A stretch of DNA of 64,000 nucleotides from Rhopalosiphum padi (lineage: Eukaryota > Arthropoda > Insecta > Hemiptera > Aphididae): positions 38,294,652 through 38,358,651 of the forward strand of contig NC_083597.1 of assembly GCF_020882245.1 (NCBI RefSeq), read 5' to 3'. The notes below the pieces were generated by a model, which was not told the origin of the DNA, did no database searches, and worked only from the letters and a program-made list of their open reading frames with translations. Positions 29,801 through 43,099 of the stretch are shown piece after piece; positions within the stretch are counted from its first letter, which is position 1; the number at the start of each line of letters is the position of its first letter. A program made the translations under genes and the position numbers.

Positions 29801-32800
29801 CTCGGTCGGCCACCCACCCGAAAGCTATCAACCGCCGGACGGTGCTTGACCGCCGCACTATTTGGCGACTTTTCAGTGTGCAGACATATTCTACGCCCAC
29901 CACGCGCTTAAGTTTATTACTAAAAGTTACCTAAAAGTTATAATACTAAGCCACATATACCTCCCAGTCCACCCCTGCAAGCTATAACATTGTACCATAT
30001 AATCTATTGTAATACGCTTGGTATTTAGGTATATTTAAGTAGGTAATTGATTTCAATGCCGGAGTATTCGAAAAAATGTTTTCCTGAGACCTATAGCTTA
30101 GTGGTATGGAAGTTGAGGCGAGCCGTTTAATACTAAATAAAGTAACACTCTAGAGATGGACATTCGGGTGATTCGACATGACGTTAACGAAATCAATATA
30201 CTCGACAATAATGCGATATTTGTTGTTGAAAAGGCTTTACAAAAGAGTCGTGCGATAGTAAGACGATTTCGGTGCATAAAAAAATACCGAAACACCCAGT
30301 CCACTGCGGTGTTATCGCCAATGCGTATTTTTTTTTTTTTATAGAATTTAATATTAAACATTAAGTTTGCCGATTTTATGCATAACATGTGCTTCTCTAG
30401 TAGTCTAGTGGGATGTATTATATTATACCTTCCTATACGGTTTCGTGTGCGCGTGTGTCAAACAGGTAACGGAGGTCTGCTTTTCGCTGTTCGCGTGCAT
30501 CGAAATGGCGTATTACGGCTACCTATACTCCAAGATCGAAGACAAAGAACATTATCAGATAGCCACGGGGTTCGCTAAATCCGGGATGCTGAGCGGCACG
30601 TGCGTGGCCGGCCTCTTGGGTCAGCTGGCGGTCTACTTCAACGATCGCAATTACTCCGTCCTGCCTTACTACAGCCTCGCCTGTACGATTTTCCTAGTGG
30701 TTTATTTATTTGTATTTTTGTATCTGACGCACAAGCGACGTCTGATTGTAGATCTGGCCCGAGGGAAAAATAATCCTACGAACACATATTTTCAGAATAC
30801 GTATGTATCGTGATATCATCCAGGAAAACGCATAAAATGTTTAGACCGAAAATATAATGTCTACATCGTGCATTTTATCTATTTTCAACCTTAATTTCTA
30901 AAACACATTACCGCTAATAATAAAAAACACACACACACACACATACACTTATATTATTATTACAATATACTCATCAGTGGCGTAACTACAGGGGGCAATG
31001 TGGATGATATATCATATTATCGCCCTCACAATATTTTTTTTACTGTGTTAACTTGTTTTAAGTTTATTTTATTTATCATTTTAGTACAAAAATTAATTGG
31101 TACATGTCATGTAAACTTTAGATCACTTGTTTTTTATTATATAGCTTATAAACATGTCATCGCGTTATGATTCCTATGTTTAGGATTATCCAACGAATTT
31201 CGATAATATATTTATTATGATAAACATGATACATTTATGCATATTATTATAGCAAATATATATTTTGCGTACACATGAATACATTTTTATAAATATTATA
31301 AGATACAAATTCTTGTGACAAATATGAATTATAAACATATCATCCCTCCCCCTTTCCTAAACAAACACACAAAACAGTCCTAGTAACGCCACTGAATTAC
31401 TTATCGACTGTGTTTCTGTTATATCATATAGTTGTATACTGATACAGACGTAATTGGTTTATTTTTTTTTTCAGTCGTGACATTCGCAACTGTATGGGCG
31501 TGCTTCTTGCCGTCCGTCGGAAACAGCAAAACGTCCATTCAGGTGGATGAAGTCGGCGGAGATGGTTTCTCAAATGCGGCCATTCAAGACCCAAGCATAC
31601 CCGACTACTCATCGACCGGAAAATCCGACACGCCAAACGTGAGCACTCGATGGCATTTTCATATGGCGTCGTCTAGCCGGGGCGGTAAAGTTTTTGTCCG
31701 AAACGACCATTCTATTTTCACACAAGACCAATATCCTCCCAAAAAAATCGTTTTCTCTAGCTCACGTTTCTATAGACATTTTTTAAAATCATTGGCAAAT
31801 ATGTTTTATTAATTTTTTTAATTTTTATATATTCTTGCAATGATAACTACTTTAACAAACACCTCTAAATAGCAGACACTTTCAAATAGCGTACAAAATT
31901 GCAGTGATCGAAAACATCCGATATTTGAAGGTTTCATTAAATATGTAAATTAGATTTTATTAATCATTATTATACAATTAATTATTCTAATTGAACATAA
32001 TAATATTATGAAAATGTATTATATATTAATTGTTAGCTAGTAAATACCTACTTATTGTTAGGAATTTATTCAAAACATAAATATATATTTTTAGAAATTT
32101 ATAAAATTCATAGCTCTTATTGAGTAATTTTAAATAAAACTTTAATAGTTTAATTTTCATAGCACATAGGTACATTTAAAAAAGCTTATTCTATAATTTT
32201 AAAATTTAGAAACGTGAAGGAAAAAGTAAAAATTTTATTAAAAAAAAATAACAACTTTATACAAATATGGGCGTAAAAGTCTAATGATGTACTGTATAAC
32301 CCTTATAATTTAACTCTGAAACACTTTTAAATAATATACATACTTATATGCACTTGTAATCCCAATAATTAATATAGCCACGCCATCAACATATGCACTG
32401 TATGGTGTATACTGTATAACATATATCCATAAAGATACTAGAAGCAGGCCGCATGAGACAAACAAATCTAAAAATAAACTGATGAATAAAGTTTATATAT
32501 CTATAACCTAAAATCGATGACTAAAAATTCCATAATTGTCCATATTTAATAAAGTCCAACTGTATTTTTATTAATACAATTATCATAATAAAATGCATTT
32601 AAATCTATTATTATATTATTACAATATCCCATATATTATAGGACTTATAGAAATTGACAGATTTAACGTTTATTTATTTTATTTGAATTTATAAAGTACA
32701 GAATAATACTTACACACTTGAATGATCGTTTATTTGCATGCGATCTATCAAAAAAAGGGATCTACTAATTAAAATATTTTGATGTATACAATTCCTACTG

Positions 32801-35800
32801 ATCGGGCATTATGTATATTTATTTTTTTGCAGGTAGTCATAAGCAACTATAAATTATAGAAAAAAGAATTAATAATTCAGGACTATGAAATAACAAACAC
32901 TTGAAAGTTGAAATAAAATATAACAATCAGGCCGCCAGGGTTAATAACCCAACATAAACACAAAATATACAAATTAAAAGTTTTTATTTGAATTCTCTGT
33001 ACTTCAAATCGTATATATCGTACAAACATAGTATTTAAATTAATACATAATAAATAATAATAAAACCTTATAACACCACGTGTCCACGTTGTTTATACAT
33101 TTATGCCTATAAATTTTACTATAATCTATATAACGTTGTAATAATAGTTTGACAAGTTTGAACTGCTCTACTAGGTAAAAACTAAAAATAAAATAATTTT
33201 TCTTTAAATCTCTTTTTTTTAACCATTATTATATTGTAATATTATACAATAAGTATAACGAACCTAATTTTTTTTTTTAAATTGACAATTAATAATATAG
33301 ATATTATATAATAAGTATTTAGTACTTAATATTACTTAATACTTAATACTCATAATATACGACTATTTATTTATTTGTATACTTCAGGTAGTACCGTCTA
33401 CGGTTTTCTTCAACCGCTTCTGCGACTTTAGACATTCGTACGCGGATCGAACGGTTTTGATGTGGTCCATTTGGTACGTCGTAGCTATGGCTGGATTCAC
33501 GCAAGTATATATAATATTTTTATATTATAAATATAAATTTATAACGCTTCGTAATATATTCTTGAATTTTTTAATACTTCATATTCATGGAAAAAAATCG
33601 AATATTCATATTTAGTTTTAAAATTAAATATTATTGTATGAACTTGGTAAAAATATTGTATACACAAATACACAACATATGATACAAAATTATAATATTA
33701 CATGTTTAATAAATGGTTCACGAGTTAATTTTCAAATATATTATTTTAATTACATAGTAATATATTCATTTTATATTTAAAAAAAATATTAAGAAAAAAA
33801 GATATTTTATTTAAATCGATGCGGAAAAATACATCAATGATCATACTATGCTATACAATTTCCAAACAACTAAACTATAATAATTGCATAGTTATTTTAC
33901 AATCAACATAATGTATAATATGTAATATTTAATAATTACCTAAACCGTTACAATAATTATCTTTAAAATTATAGCCTATAACATTTATAGGTTTGTTTTT
34001 CAATTTGAAAAAATATGAATTTTAATTGTAGAGAATATTGAATTTTGTATAGGTAATATATATTATAATATATTTATAGGCAATAAACATATAGGTAGCA
34101 TATTATAATTATACTACTTATTTAAAAAAGAAAAAGAAAATAATATTTATTTTATTGAATACTGGAGTACATTACAGTTATATAATATGTTTAACAGTTA
34201 AAAATGTTAAGTTAGTTGGTCAGTCCGACTAATCACCATAGTATAGTTATAAGTTATAACTCCATATAATTATAAAATGTATAAATAAACACTTCAAATA
34301 TATTTTAATATTCATTATAATTTTAAATATGTCACACTCATAAGTCATAAACATATGCACTGAGTGTTGAAAAAGGTCGAAAACAGACATGCAATTACAA
34401 GCCTTTTGAACACGCTGTAAGATATATATTAATAGTAAAATATGTATGTACTATTAATTACTTCAATGATCGTTTTATGTAATTTTATTTTATTTTATTG
34501 CTTTTTCCGCAGACGAATTTATACGTAAATATTTTGTATACATACATCGTAGACGTATCGGACGATAAGCACGCGTTGCTGAATGGTTTGGTCGATTCTC
34601 TGGCCACTATGTGTGGTGAGTATATTGAGTATAATATATCATATTCATTTTTTTCTCATTTAATCGAAATTTTCTAAAATATATAATATAATATAGTATG
34701 ATATAGCGACTAAAAAAATATGCAATGCATAACCCGGAAGTACGGTTAACGGATCGAATATTACAAATTCCTGTATCATTTGATACAGAAATTTATGTAT
34801 ATAATATAATTAATATAAGTATACAACGAAAAATCAATATAGATAAAAATTCGTGTAAAAAGACTATGGTGATCCCACGGATTACCTAAAATGTATAATA
34901 TAAGAGGTGGATTTACTGATAGTCCTTACGTCACCCAAAATCTGAATTTTTCAAATATTTTCGTACGAACATTATTGCTGAATTCGTATAAATGAGCTCA
35001 ACTCGGGGTAAAGTTATCATACCAGGGCCCAGCCCCACCCGGAGTCGTTGAACTTTCTCATTGAACGACATGTATATAGCAGGAGTTTATTATAAAAATC
35101 TATGGTCAGGAATTCACTATAGAATTGAGCACAAATTATTGGCGTGAAACAATTAAAAAATTCAAATTGAGCGGGGAGGGGGAAAAGTAACGTACGTTAC
35201 GGTTAGCGTCAACAGGTTAAAAAAAAATAAGGTTCAAGATCAGTTACTGGCCAACAAATAAATAAATTCTTAAGAAAACACCGTCATGGGAGACAAAATT
35301 TAATTAATTTGCACTTGTGTACAAAATATATTATTATGTAATACACCGTTTACACACTTGTAAATATATCAATATAATAATAATAATAATTGGTCCGGCT
35401 ATTCATGCCGAACTAATGATATAGTACAATTTGGCTATTATTATACAGAGCTGTAGTGGGTGGGAGTTGATAAGCTATTTTCGAACTATTTACTGTTAAA
35501 CACAAACACAAATAAGGAACAGCAGGTATTATATTGGTCATAATAATAGAGCCGCTGAGCTACGCGCAATTGTTTATTGCGTTTATTTATTTATCGCATA
35601 AATTGTTAAGGGACTGTTAATGTTTAGGGGACCATTATGGCTCACAATGGTTTCACTAGATGTTTAGTGATCGTTTATGCTGCCCGGCAATAGAGTCGCA
35701 TCACGGTCCAACGACCAGAATAATTAATAGTAACATTATGCACAATATGATATGTTATGGAAAACGTACAAGTATCAAAATCAATTATAGTTATGTGTGT

Positions 35801-38713
35801 GTTTGTGTGCACCGATCGGCACAAATATTGAAATATGTATACAGCCGCTGGTTCGTCTTCCGCTCAATTGAGACACAGAGTGATGTGATAATTGCGGAGC
35901 GTATGACATTATAAATTAATATTATTATACACAATTCGTGCACCAGTAATAACAGTATAATAGGTACATAATAACATAATAATTCACCATTATATTGTAT
36001 ATTAGCGTATCAAATGATAATACTTTTCTACTGTTTGACAAACAGTAGAAAAATAGAAAATGTTATTTATATATTATGTATTAATTATTTTCCCATAAAT
36101 TTCTCGTAAAGAGAACTGCACATAATCGATCTGCTGGGTTATCGGTACTCTGCGAGTATAGGTACAAATGGTACAATGTAAACAACTTAAACGTAATTCA
36201 AATTTACAGAAATAGTTTATCAAAACTTTTGACAGACATCAGAAAATAAGTTTTTATGGTTTTCTACCGTGTTCTTAGAGACCTACAAAAAAACATGGAA
36301 ATAGACTCACCTTTTTTAGACCTTTGGCGATCAAATGGTGAACGCATAATATTATAGTCTTTTTACACCGCGTATTTTACCCATTCGCTTTTTTATACAT
36401 GCATATTATAATATGTGTACCTACTGTGTACATTGAATTACTAATTTTTACTCATATTCTCGTGTTATATTATCTATTTATTTATAGTATACAAATAGTA
36501 GTTAAATTAGTATACATTTTATACCTATAAATCTAACCTTCCAATATGCACCGTTGCCGGACCCGACCCTTTAGCGTCATCTCTCTCTGGACAGGAAACT
36601 GTCTGATGAAAGACCACTCCTCCCCTCAAAAAATTAGAAATGTCAGAAATCTATACGTTTGTCCATATTAAAGATCATGTCAAACAGAAATTAATTAATA
36701 TACTAATGATATTATATTGTGTACACGCATATATAGCTGCGATTAGTGCTTATCAAATCGGCAAGGTGAACGTGAACTGGAGTCATCACGGATTCACATT
36801 CTTGACTTTCAGTTCTCTGGTGCTTGCGCTGCTACTGTCCTTAGGCTACTACTCGACGAACATCCTTGTCGTGTACTTTATGTACATCTGCTTCGACACG
36901 GTAGTACAATCCGTCTTCGTCATCGCCATGTGAGTACATATTTTAAGACATTATGGGTATTATTCTGTGGAAGGCCACACTTAGGAGTGTTAAATATTCG
37001 TTGGACTGCGCCAAACCGTCTCAAACTCATACTATATTCATTACTCAAGCGTTTTAATTTATTTTTCCGTCTCACAGCTTCGGCCCACCGAAGTTTGTAA
37101 CAAACAAATTTAACTACACGATGAATTAAAAATTGATACAGTCGGTCAACTGGTTAAAAAAAATGCAATAAAAAAAATTTCACTCAAAATTTTAATACCA
37201 CCCAAATCCTCTCATTTCCTACTTATCCTTGCACACTCCCCTGACAACTCATCTCGTCATCTCAAAAGACGCGGGCGCCGTGATTTCTTAATTTAAATTA
37301 ATTAAATCAAATTCTGAAAGGTTCTAATGACGGATAATCTCTCTCGTCAAATTAATCTAAATGACATGTGTGTACATATCTTCAAATTTACATATTGTAT
37401 TATTACTTATTATTTATTATTTATAACAGTTTAACATTTCTTTATTTATAATGTACTATGTACTATTTATCACTGTTATCGTATACGAGTTTACCCGCTT
37501 TTCATTTTAGGTCACAAATTGCCAAACAACTAAAACACGATTTCTATACCTCAGTGTTGGGATTCAACGCTTTCTTGGGCATCGTTTTGTCCACATGCTT
37601 GTCGTCACTCCTTGTGCGCATCGGGACGTCCCTGCCAGTTCGGGTGAGATGTTATTTGATATTGACATTTTTGCATACACGTATATATGTATATTATATT
37701 ATACACATGGGATAAAATAACTTTATGTATATAAAGCTCGTATATTGTGAAAGTAGATGGATATTTTGTATTATTTTTTTTGTCCATATATTTTGTACAC
37801 GTAGTGAATAAACAATATCATACCAGATAAAATAGTTGTCTTATTATTATAATGTCATTGTGATCTATACAATACATTTCATAACAATCGCCATTGATAT
37901 ACCTATATTCTACTTCTTCTCATATATTCTTATACGATACCGTGTACAAGATATGTTTGTATTTTTATTTATAAAAATAACTTGCGGCAATTTAAACTCA
38001 AAGTATATTATTTATAAATATTAAATATAATTATATAATGTAGATCAGGCACGTGTGCAGAATTTCTTCATGTATGATATTAATGGTATTATGAAAGAAA
38101 AAAAATAGTATAAAAAGAAAAGTATTATATTTTTACTAATTTTTCAAGTATATAATTATACATAATTTGTATATTTCAATTATAGTTTTTTGATCACACA
38201 TTCACATAATTCTTATAGGAGTAAATTTCCTTTTAATTCGATAAAATACGTATAGCTGTTAATTACCTATATGCAAAAAAGACAACGGGAGATAGGTGAT
38301 TGTAACCCCCAACTACCTCCTTACTCGCGGGCTTTATGTAAGTCCATAACAATATAACATTCAAGTTTAAATAGGATAAATATAAGTGCATTGTGACAAG
38401 CACAGTTGAATAAAACAGTTTATTTAAGACATTTCAAATTATTTATTTTAATCGAGTCAAGTCAACGACGCATACCGACTTTTTACTTCAAACAGTTAGT
38501 AACGATTAACGCCCACACTGACATATTGACTTAATTATATCAAATATTGTTTTTTCACGTTGTAAATTAATTCCATAAACGATTTGCATGTTTCAGTTTT
38601 TGGTGTACAGCTGTACGTTCATTATCCTCGGAGTCGTGTACGGGTGCGCTGCGGTCATTCTCACCGCGAAAGACAAGGCCTCGGCTCAACGTTATTACAG
38701 TCGGCTGCCTTGA
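23856..38713 (+). CDS. SLC19-family vitamin transporter (thiamine/reduced-folate carrier type), nine exons, 446 aa
   Basis: Exons: 23856-23981, 29071-29241, 30466-30682, 31475-31638, 33388-33504, 34513-34615, 36737-36929, 37511-37643 and 38597-38713. All phases agree, giving 1341 nt including stop. SLC19 proteins are 12-helix plasma-membrane carriers for thiamine or folates. Exon 1 has the family's N-terminal signature, EIRPMDSFLTAYLTGP, with an N-x-S site at residue 37. Exon 2 gives TM2-3 (FLLSDYLRYKPVMVFNGVLG). Exon 3 gives TM4-5, with CIEMAYYGYLYSKI and HYQIATGFAKSGMLSG. Exon 4 supplies TM6 and an acidic cytosolic loop. Exons 5-9 encode the C-terminal half (MWSIWYVVAMAGFTQ, QIAKQLKHDFYTSVLGFN). 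The length matches the family. Thiamine versus folate specificity cannot be read from the sequence. The exon 3 donor (T followed by GTACGA) is weak but is the phase-compatible site that gives a continuous TM6; see the alternative extension at 30683-30804. Confidence 0.9.
23982..29070 (+). other. Intron 1 of the SLC19 gene
   Basis: A 5.1 kb AT-rich intron. It contains (ATT)n-type runs near 25,044-25,075 and 25,788-25,815, several poly-A tracts and no further SLC19-like exon. The open frame at 24491-24721 has no domain, and neither does the minus-strand frame at 26964-27176. Confidence 0.75.
29348..29977. mobile_element. Possible MITE with GGGTGGACTGG terminal inverted repeats
   Basis: The left end near 29,348 reads CACGGGTGGACTGG. 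The right end near 29,977 is the complement of CAGGGGTGGACTGGGAGG. The 11-base core GGGTGGACTGG is shared in inverted orientation, about 630 bp apart, in SLC19 intron 2. There is no transposase ORF. I could not find a convincing target-site duplication, so two independent fragments are also possible. Confidence 0.4.
30683..30804 (+). other. Alternative extension of SLC19 exon 3: second TM6-like segment
   Basis: Directly past the proposed exon 3 donor the frame stays open to a TGA at 30811-30813. It encodes a strongly hydrophobic stretch (CTIFLVVYLFVFLYLT) followed by basic HKRRLIVDLARGK, which is the right length and charge for a membrane helix with a cytosolic end. A GT after TAT at 30804 is in phase 0. 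Splicing there to exon 5 (phase 0, skipping exon 4) would give an in-frame 432-aa protein with a different TM6 and loop. Unspliced read-through would give a half-size protein, with an AATAAA at 30919-30924 available for polyadenylation. Chance hydrophobicity of AT-rich intron sequence is the competing explanation. Confidence 0.4.
30975..31394. mobile_element. MITE with CAGTGGCGTAACTA-type terminal inverted repeats
   Basis: The left terminus is CAGTGGCGTAACTA and the right terminus is the complement of CAGTGGCGTTACTAGGA, enclosing about 420 bp of AT-rich sequence without an ORF. CAGTGGCG-type termini are common on non-autonomous DNA transposons in insects. Superfamily is left open because no clear target-site duplication was seen. 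It sits in SLC19 intron 3, between exon 3 and exon 4. Confidence 0.7.
31639..33387 (+). other. Intron 4 of the SLC19 gene
   Basis: AT-rich intron between the TM6/loop exon and exon 5. It begins with a good GTGAGC donor and ends in ACTTCAG. Apart from the repeat fragment near 31,855-31,920, I see no feature. Confidence 0.7.
31855..31920. repeat. Dispersed repeat fragment related to the one near 11,310
   Basis: It contains AAATAGCAGACA and AAATAGCGTACAAAATTGCA, matching the motif pair near 11,310-11,420 with small changes. It is probably a remnant of a pogo/mariner-like MITE in SLC19 intron 4. Boundaries are not resolved. Confidence 0.35.
34616..36736 (+). other. Intron 6 of the SLC19 gene
   Basis: A 2.1 kb intron with the strong donor GTGAGT and an acceptor after ATATATAG. 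Open frames inside it (for example 35660-35914) have no domain. A moderately GC-rich patch near 35,010-35,220 may be an old repeat. Nothing else is seen. Confidence 0.7.
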
Positions 38714-38834
38714 CAGTATTAATTGGGTGAGCACAATCGCATATAAACAATACTATCCATCATCGGCGACACTCCAAACTACAACGACAAAACGTGGCAC
38801 TAATGATTTATTTATTTATTCATTAGTTAATTGT

Positions 38835-38840
38835 AATAAA
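38835..38840 (+). terminator. Putative polyadenylation signal of the SLC19 gene
   Basis: The first canonical AATAAA after the stop codon, about 120 nt downstream, in AT-rich sequence. AATAAA is frequent in this composition, so the evidence is mainly position. Confidence 0.45.
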
Positions 38841-40040
38841 TATTAAACACGAATACAAAGGCTATGATGTTGGACTAGGTGTTTACCATGCGTAATAACT
38901 AGTAATTATTCTTCCTCTTGATTCCTAGAATGAAAATCGTCCATTATTTACTTTTATTTCTGTTAATTAACGACTTTTAGAGGTTACCCAATAAATATTT
39001 TAGTATAGTTTGACGTTAATTACTTATATTATTGTGGACAGTATGGGCAGAGTTAATTACAAAAGTTTATTTATCTGCGAATTGCTTTCAATCGAACGAA
39101 ATGTCATTTTTTAAATGTCATCTACTCGTACATAGCAGCCATATCTTAGAGTTCAAATAAAAAAAACTGAATATTAAAACACCGTTACATAATATTATGA
39201 TTTATAACCTTCGTGTTATGCGGTCATACAGTGACGTGTGTGTGTATATTACAATTATATGTATATCTGCATGCAGGGCGCCAACGTTTGTTTTTCGAAA
39301 ATAATATTTTCTCTTCGAAGACCTCACAAATTACAACGTTTTGTGACGCGTGATGTCCGGTATAGATAGGTGTGTATATCACTTTGAGACCACGAGAATA
39401 CTTTATTTATATTTAAATTAATTTAATTATAATAACACGTGTAACAGTATTATTTTCCTATAGGAGCATAACTTTGTGTCTTTAGTCCCCACGGACCCGC
39501 CTATCGCCCAAATTCAACTCCAATCTACATAATTTAATGACGCATTATAGTGTTGTAATAATTATGCGAAAGCGCTAACAGTGCAGCTTTGACAAAAGTA
39601 TGAACATAACATATATACCATACATAAACATCACATGCAGTCGTGTAACGTAATAAATAATAATATGTGTATCAAAAGATGAATGTTATTGGTCGGTAGG
39701 TTTTATTTCTCCGACAGCCCGCGTGTATATAGTTACAACAGCCAAACCGTTTGACTTTATGATGTAATATTAAAATACATGTTACGGGTGAAAACTCCAA
39801 AATCCAATATCGCAGCGTACACGATGATCGAAATGTGTAATGTGTGTGTGTGTGTGGAACTGTTCAATCGAAAATGCGAGTGGGAAGCAGGAAGCTATAA
39901 TGACGCGTAGGTACTTATTTGATATTTCGTTTTCGATTTGTCGGACGCGCGGGTGCAATACGGATAAAAGTTAGTACGACTAGAGGTTTATTAGTATATA
40001 ATACGTGAAGACCCGGTGAGACTGTAGTCAGGCGTTGTTT

Positions 40041-40041
<1 letters not shown>

Positions 40042-40085
<44 letters not shown>
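40042..40085. repeat. (GT)n microsatellite
   Basis: About 44 bp of uninterrupted GT repeat in intergenic DNA. Confidence 0.95.
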
Positions 40086-40087
<2 letters not shown>

Positions 40088-41825
40088 AGATACTGCGGCT
40101 ATACTGTTACTCGTATTTCACGCGGACGGAATATCTAATGCAATGTGTATAATATAAAACACGATTACGACGACTTCAATGAATAATATATAATACCATG
40201 ATGGTTATATATATATACAGCATAAACACACAATAATATTATCAATAATATTCAAAATCACGATGGACATTATTCACGGCGGAGACGACTGTTTATATAT
40301 TATATTATATTATATAATGAGTTTTCCTACAACTCACTCTCGCCGTGATTCTCTTCGCAAACATGCGAAGTATAGACTCCGGTATTTACTATTTGCTTAA
40401 TATTATTGTTTACCATATTTTGTTTATTCGTTCCTGCGTAAAAATATTAATATGTGTAATAAAAAAGTAGTTTATATACATCAAACAAACAAGCGCACTT
40501 TTTAATAAACGACAATTTATTCTTTCAATAAAATATAAAGGTTCGTCATATTTGGAGAACGACGACAAATACGGTGTAGGGCAAACCTGATACTTTTCAT
40601 TCAATATATATATGTATATATATATATAGTTATATCAACATCAATATGACATCCATTGTATTTATATAATATGATATTAAATGTACCTCTATTGACTATT
40701 CCTTTATTTGGTAAATTTACTTAAAATTCATAACCATATAGTCAGCGTATTAATATGATGTTCAATATCAATATAATATGATTGAAGATATTAAACTGAA
40801 AATGCGTACATATTTTGTTCTCACAACAAAACACCAATCTGCAATGTGAAAAATGAAAAAAAAAAAAAAACTACCAAATTTGAATTAAAATATGAACTTT
40901 GAACATATTATGCATGCAAATTATTCATTAACTTTAAGTTATACAATACAAAATATCAGGCCTTTTTCTCTGACAAAAAATGCAATAATAAAATCACAAT
41001 TTATAATTGTTTACTAGTATACAATTTTTAAGTAACTTTTGACAGATAAATATATTACGTTATTCTTATAGTCTATATTTCATGTGTTGTAAATTTGTAA
41101 TAATTAATCATATACGTAATGATACATTTTATGTAAACAATAGTATTCTGTACTTTATATAGGCTACGCCCCATTCTATTATACAATAAATAAATTAGCC
41201 CATCTTATTGGGAATACATTTGTTATTTTGATTGAAAGGCAATTGTGTTTTAAAATTGTTTCGGGCAAAGAAAAAAAATATAAAACTGTATTTTTATTAA
41301 TAGCTAGTGAATGATCATGCTGTAGGTATTTTTTAGGTATAAATTAGTAAAAGTCCATGCTTGTGTAACACCTCTTTAAAAATGTTTACTTTTTGAAAAA
41401 TATTTACCATGAAAAACATTTTTAGCCGGTGGTTACTTAAGTGCTTTTCCTTGATAATTAATGTGGGTAGTTTAAATAAATGCCAACAGGTAATATAATA
41501 TATAACACTTAGACTATAAGTATGTTTTACTATATTATATAATATAGATAATAAATAGGTACTAAAATTAGTGTTCAATTTTTTTTTTTATTGCCCTTAA
41601 ACTCTATTGTCGTATTAAATGTAGTCATTGGTATACTATATGTCTATAAATGATTAAAATATTATAAATATTTCCAGTAACATATATAAATATATGCTGC
41701 GATAACTATACTGGTAGGTATATGTGGTATCAGTGGTTAGAGGCATAATATACCTAAATGTCAGTACAATATTTATTTTTTAATATATAAGCTTTACATT
41801 CATAATTTTAGACGCTAAATATAAT

Positions 41826-42727
41826 ATATATGTCGCATCCACTTGATGAAACTGTGCATTTCACGAACAGTTATGCAGTGCATGAAGTGGAAACTATTTT
41901 CCACTTGATAAAATATTTGAAAACTGTAGATATATTTTCACGAAATAAACACTAAAATTTGATATCGTGTGATTTTTTTCATACACTTAGTGATATTTAG
42001 TCTTTATTATTATAGATTTTATTTTGAAAAATTTAGAATATGTTACTATTTTAATTAAACATTTAAGTATTAAGAATTATTTTTAAACTATACACGGAGG
42101 TTAGTTAGGCGCTTAGTATTTTTATTTTTTATTTTTTAATTTAAATATTTATTTTTTCAAATAAGTACTTGAATCATGGCAACGACTATTATATTTAATT
42201 TTACTTCTGGACTTGTCTACCCCACTTGTCTATAATACGTTACTTCATTTGTTTTACTTGACAATACTATACAATTTGTGACTAATCGCATTTTACTGAA
42301 GTGAAATACACACTAGAATAGATATAGGTAAATTATATCAAAGGTTTAGGTATAGAAATAAAACAAAAAACATTACAACAAATATTAACTATTATATACC
42401 TTACCATATACCACTGTCTACTATAATTTTTTTTTTTTTTTTTTAATAAGTAATAATAATAATTAAATGATTGCAATATTAGTATATTCCAAATTTTTCA
42501 AAATAATATCTACTATAAAGACCAAATATTTTGTTTCACCTATTGGATGTCAAATGGCCACGATGAGAAAACTGCACGGTATAAAATTTTAGTATCTATT
42601 TCATGAAAATATATCTATAATTTTCAAATATTTCGTCAAGTGGAAAATATGGTTTCGGTCTCATAAACTGAGTAACTTAAAACTTTTCGTGAAATACACA
42701 ATTTCATCAAGTGGATGCGACATATAT
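41826..42727. mobile_element. MITE-like element of about 0.9 kb with long terminal inverted repeats
   Basis: Both ends read inward as ATATATGTCGCATCC followed by ACTTGATGAAA, with the right end in inverse orientation. The similarity continues imperfectly inward: ATTTCACGAA, CCACTTGA.AAATATTTGAAAA and ATATATTTTCA motifs appear in mirrored order. The interior is AT-rich and has no transposase frame. The flanks are themselves AT repeats (TATA-like), so a target-site duplication cannot be distinguished. Confidence 0.7.
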
Positions 42728-43099
42728 TTATATTATATTCAACGTCTGAAATACCGGGTGTAAAACTCATAATATTATATATCGTGTTTTAAAGTATATG
42801 AAATATGTATATTTTTTCACAGTCATCGATACCTAACACATATACCAGTAGCAATCGCGATGAATAACCCGTTTTAATCTATCACCATCTACAAATCATC
42901 GTCATTATTATTATAGTAATATATATAAGTAATAACAACTGACAGTGTTCGAACACTATAATGAGTCAAACATATTAATTTAAAATTTACCACAAAAATC
43001 AATGTGCATAATATACTATTTTTTTGAAAAAGGAAAATTAACCACTTGTTCGCGGTATAGAAAATACATACGTAGGTATAATACCGCGACATTATCATT

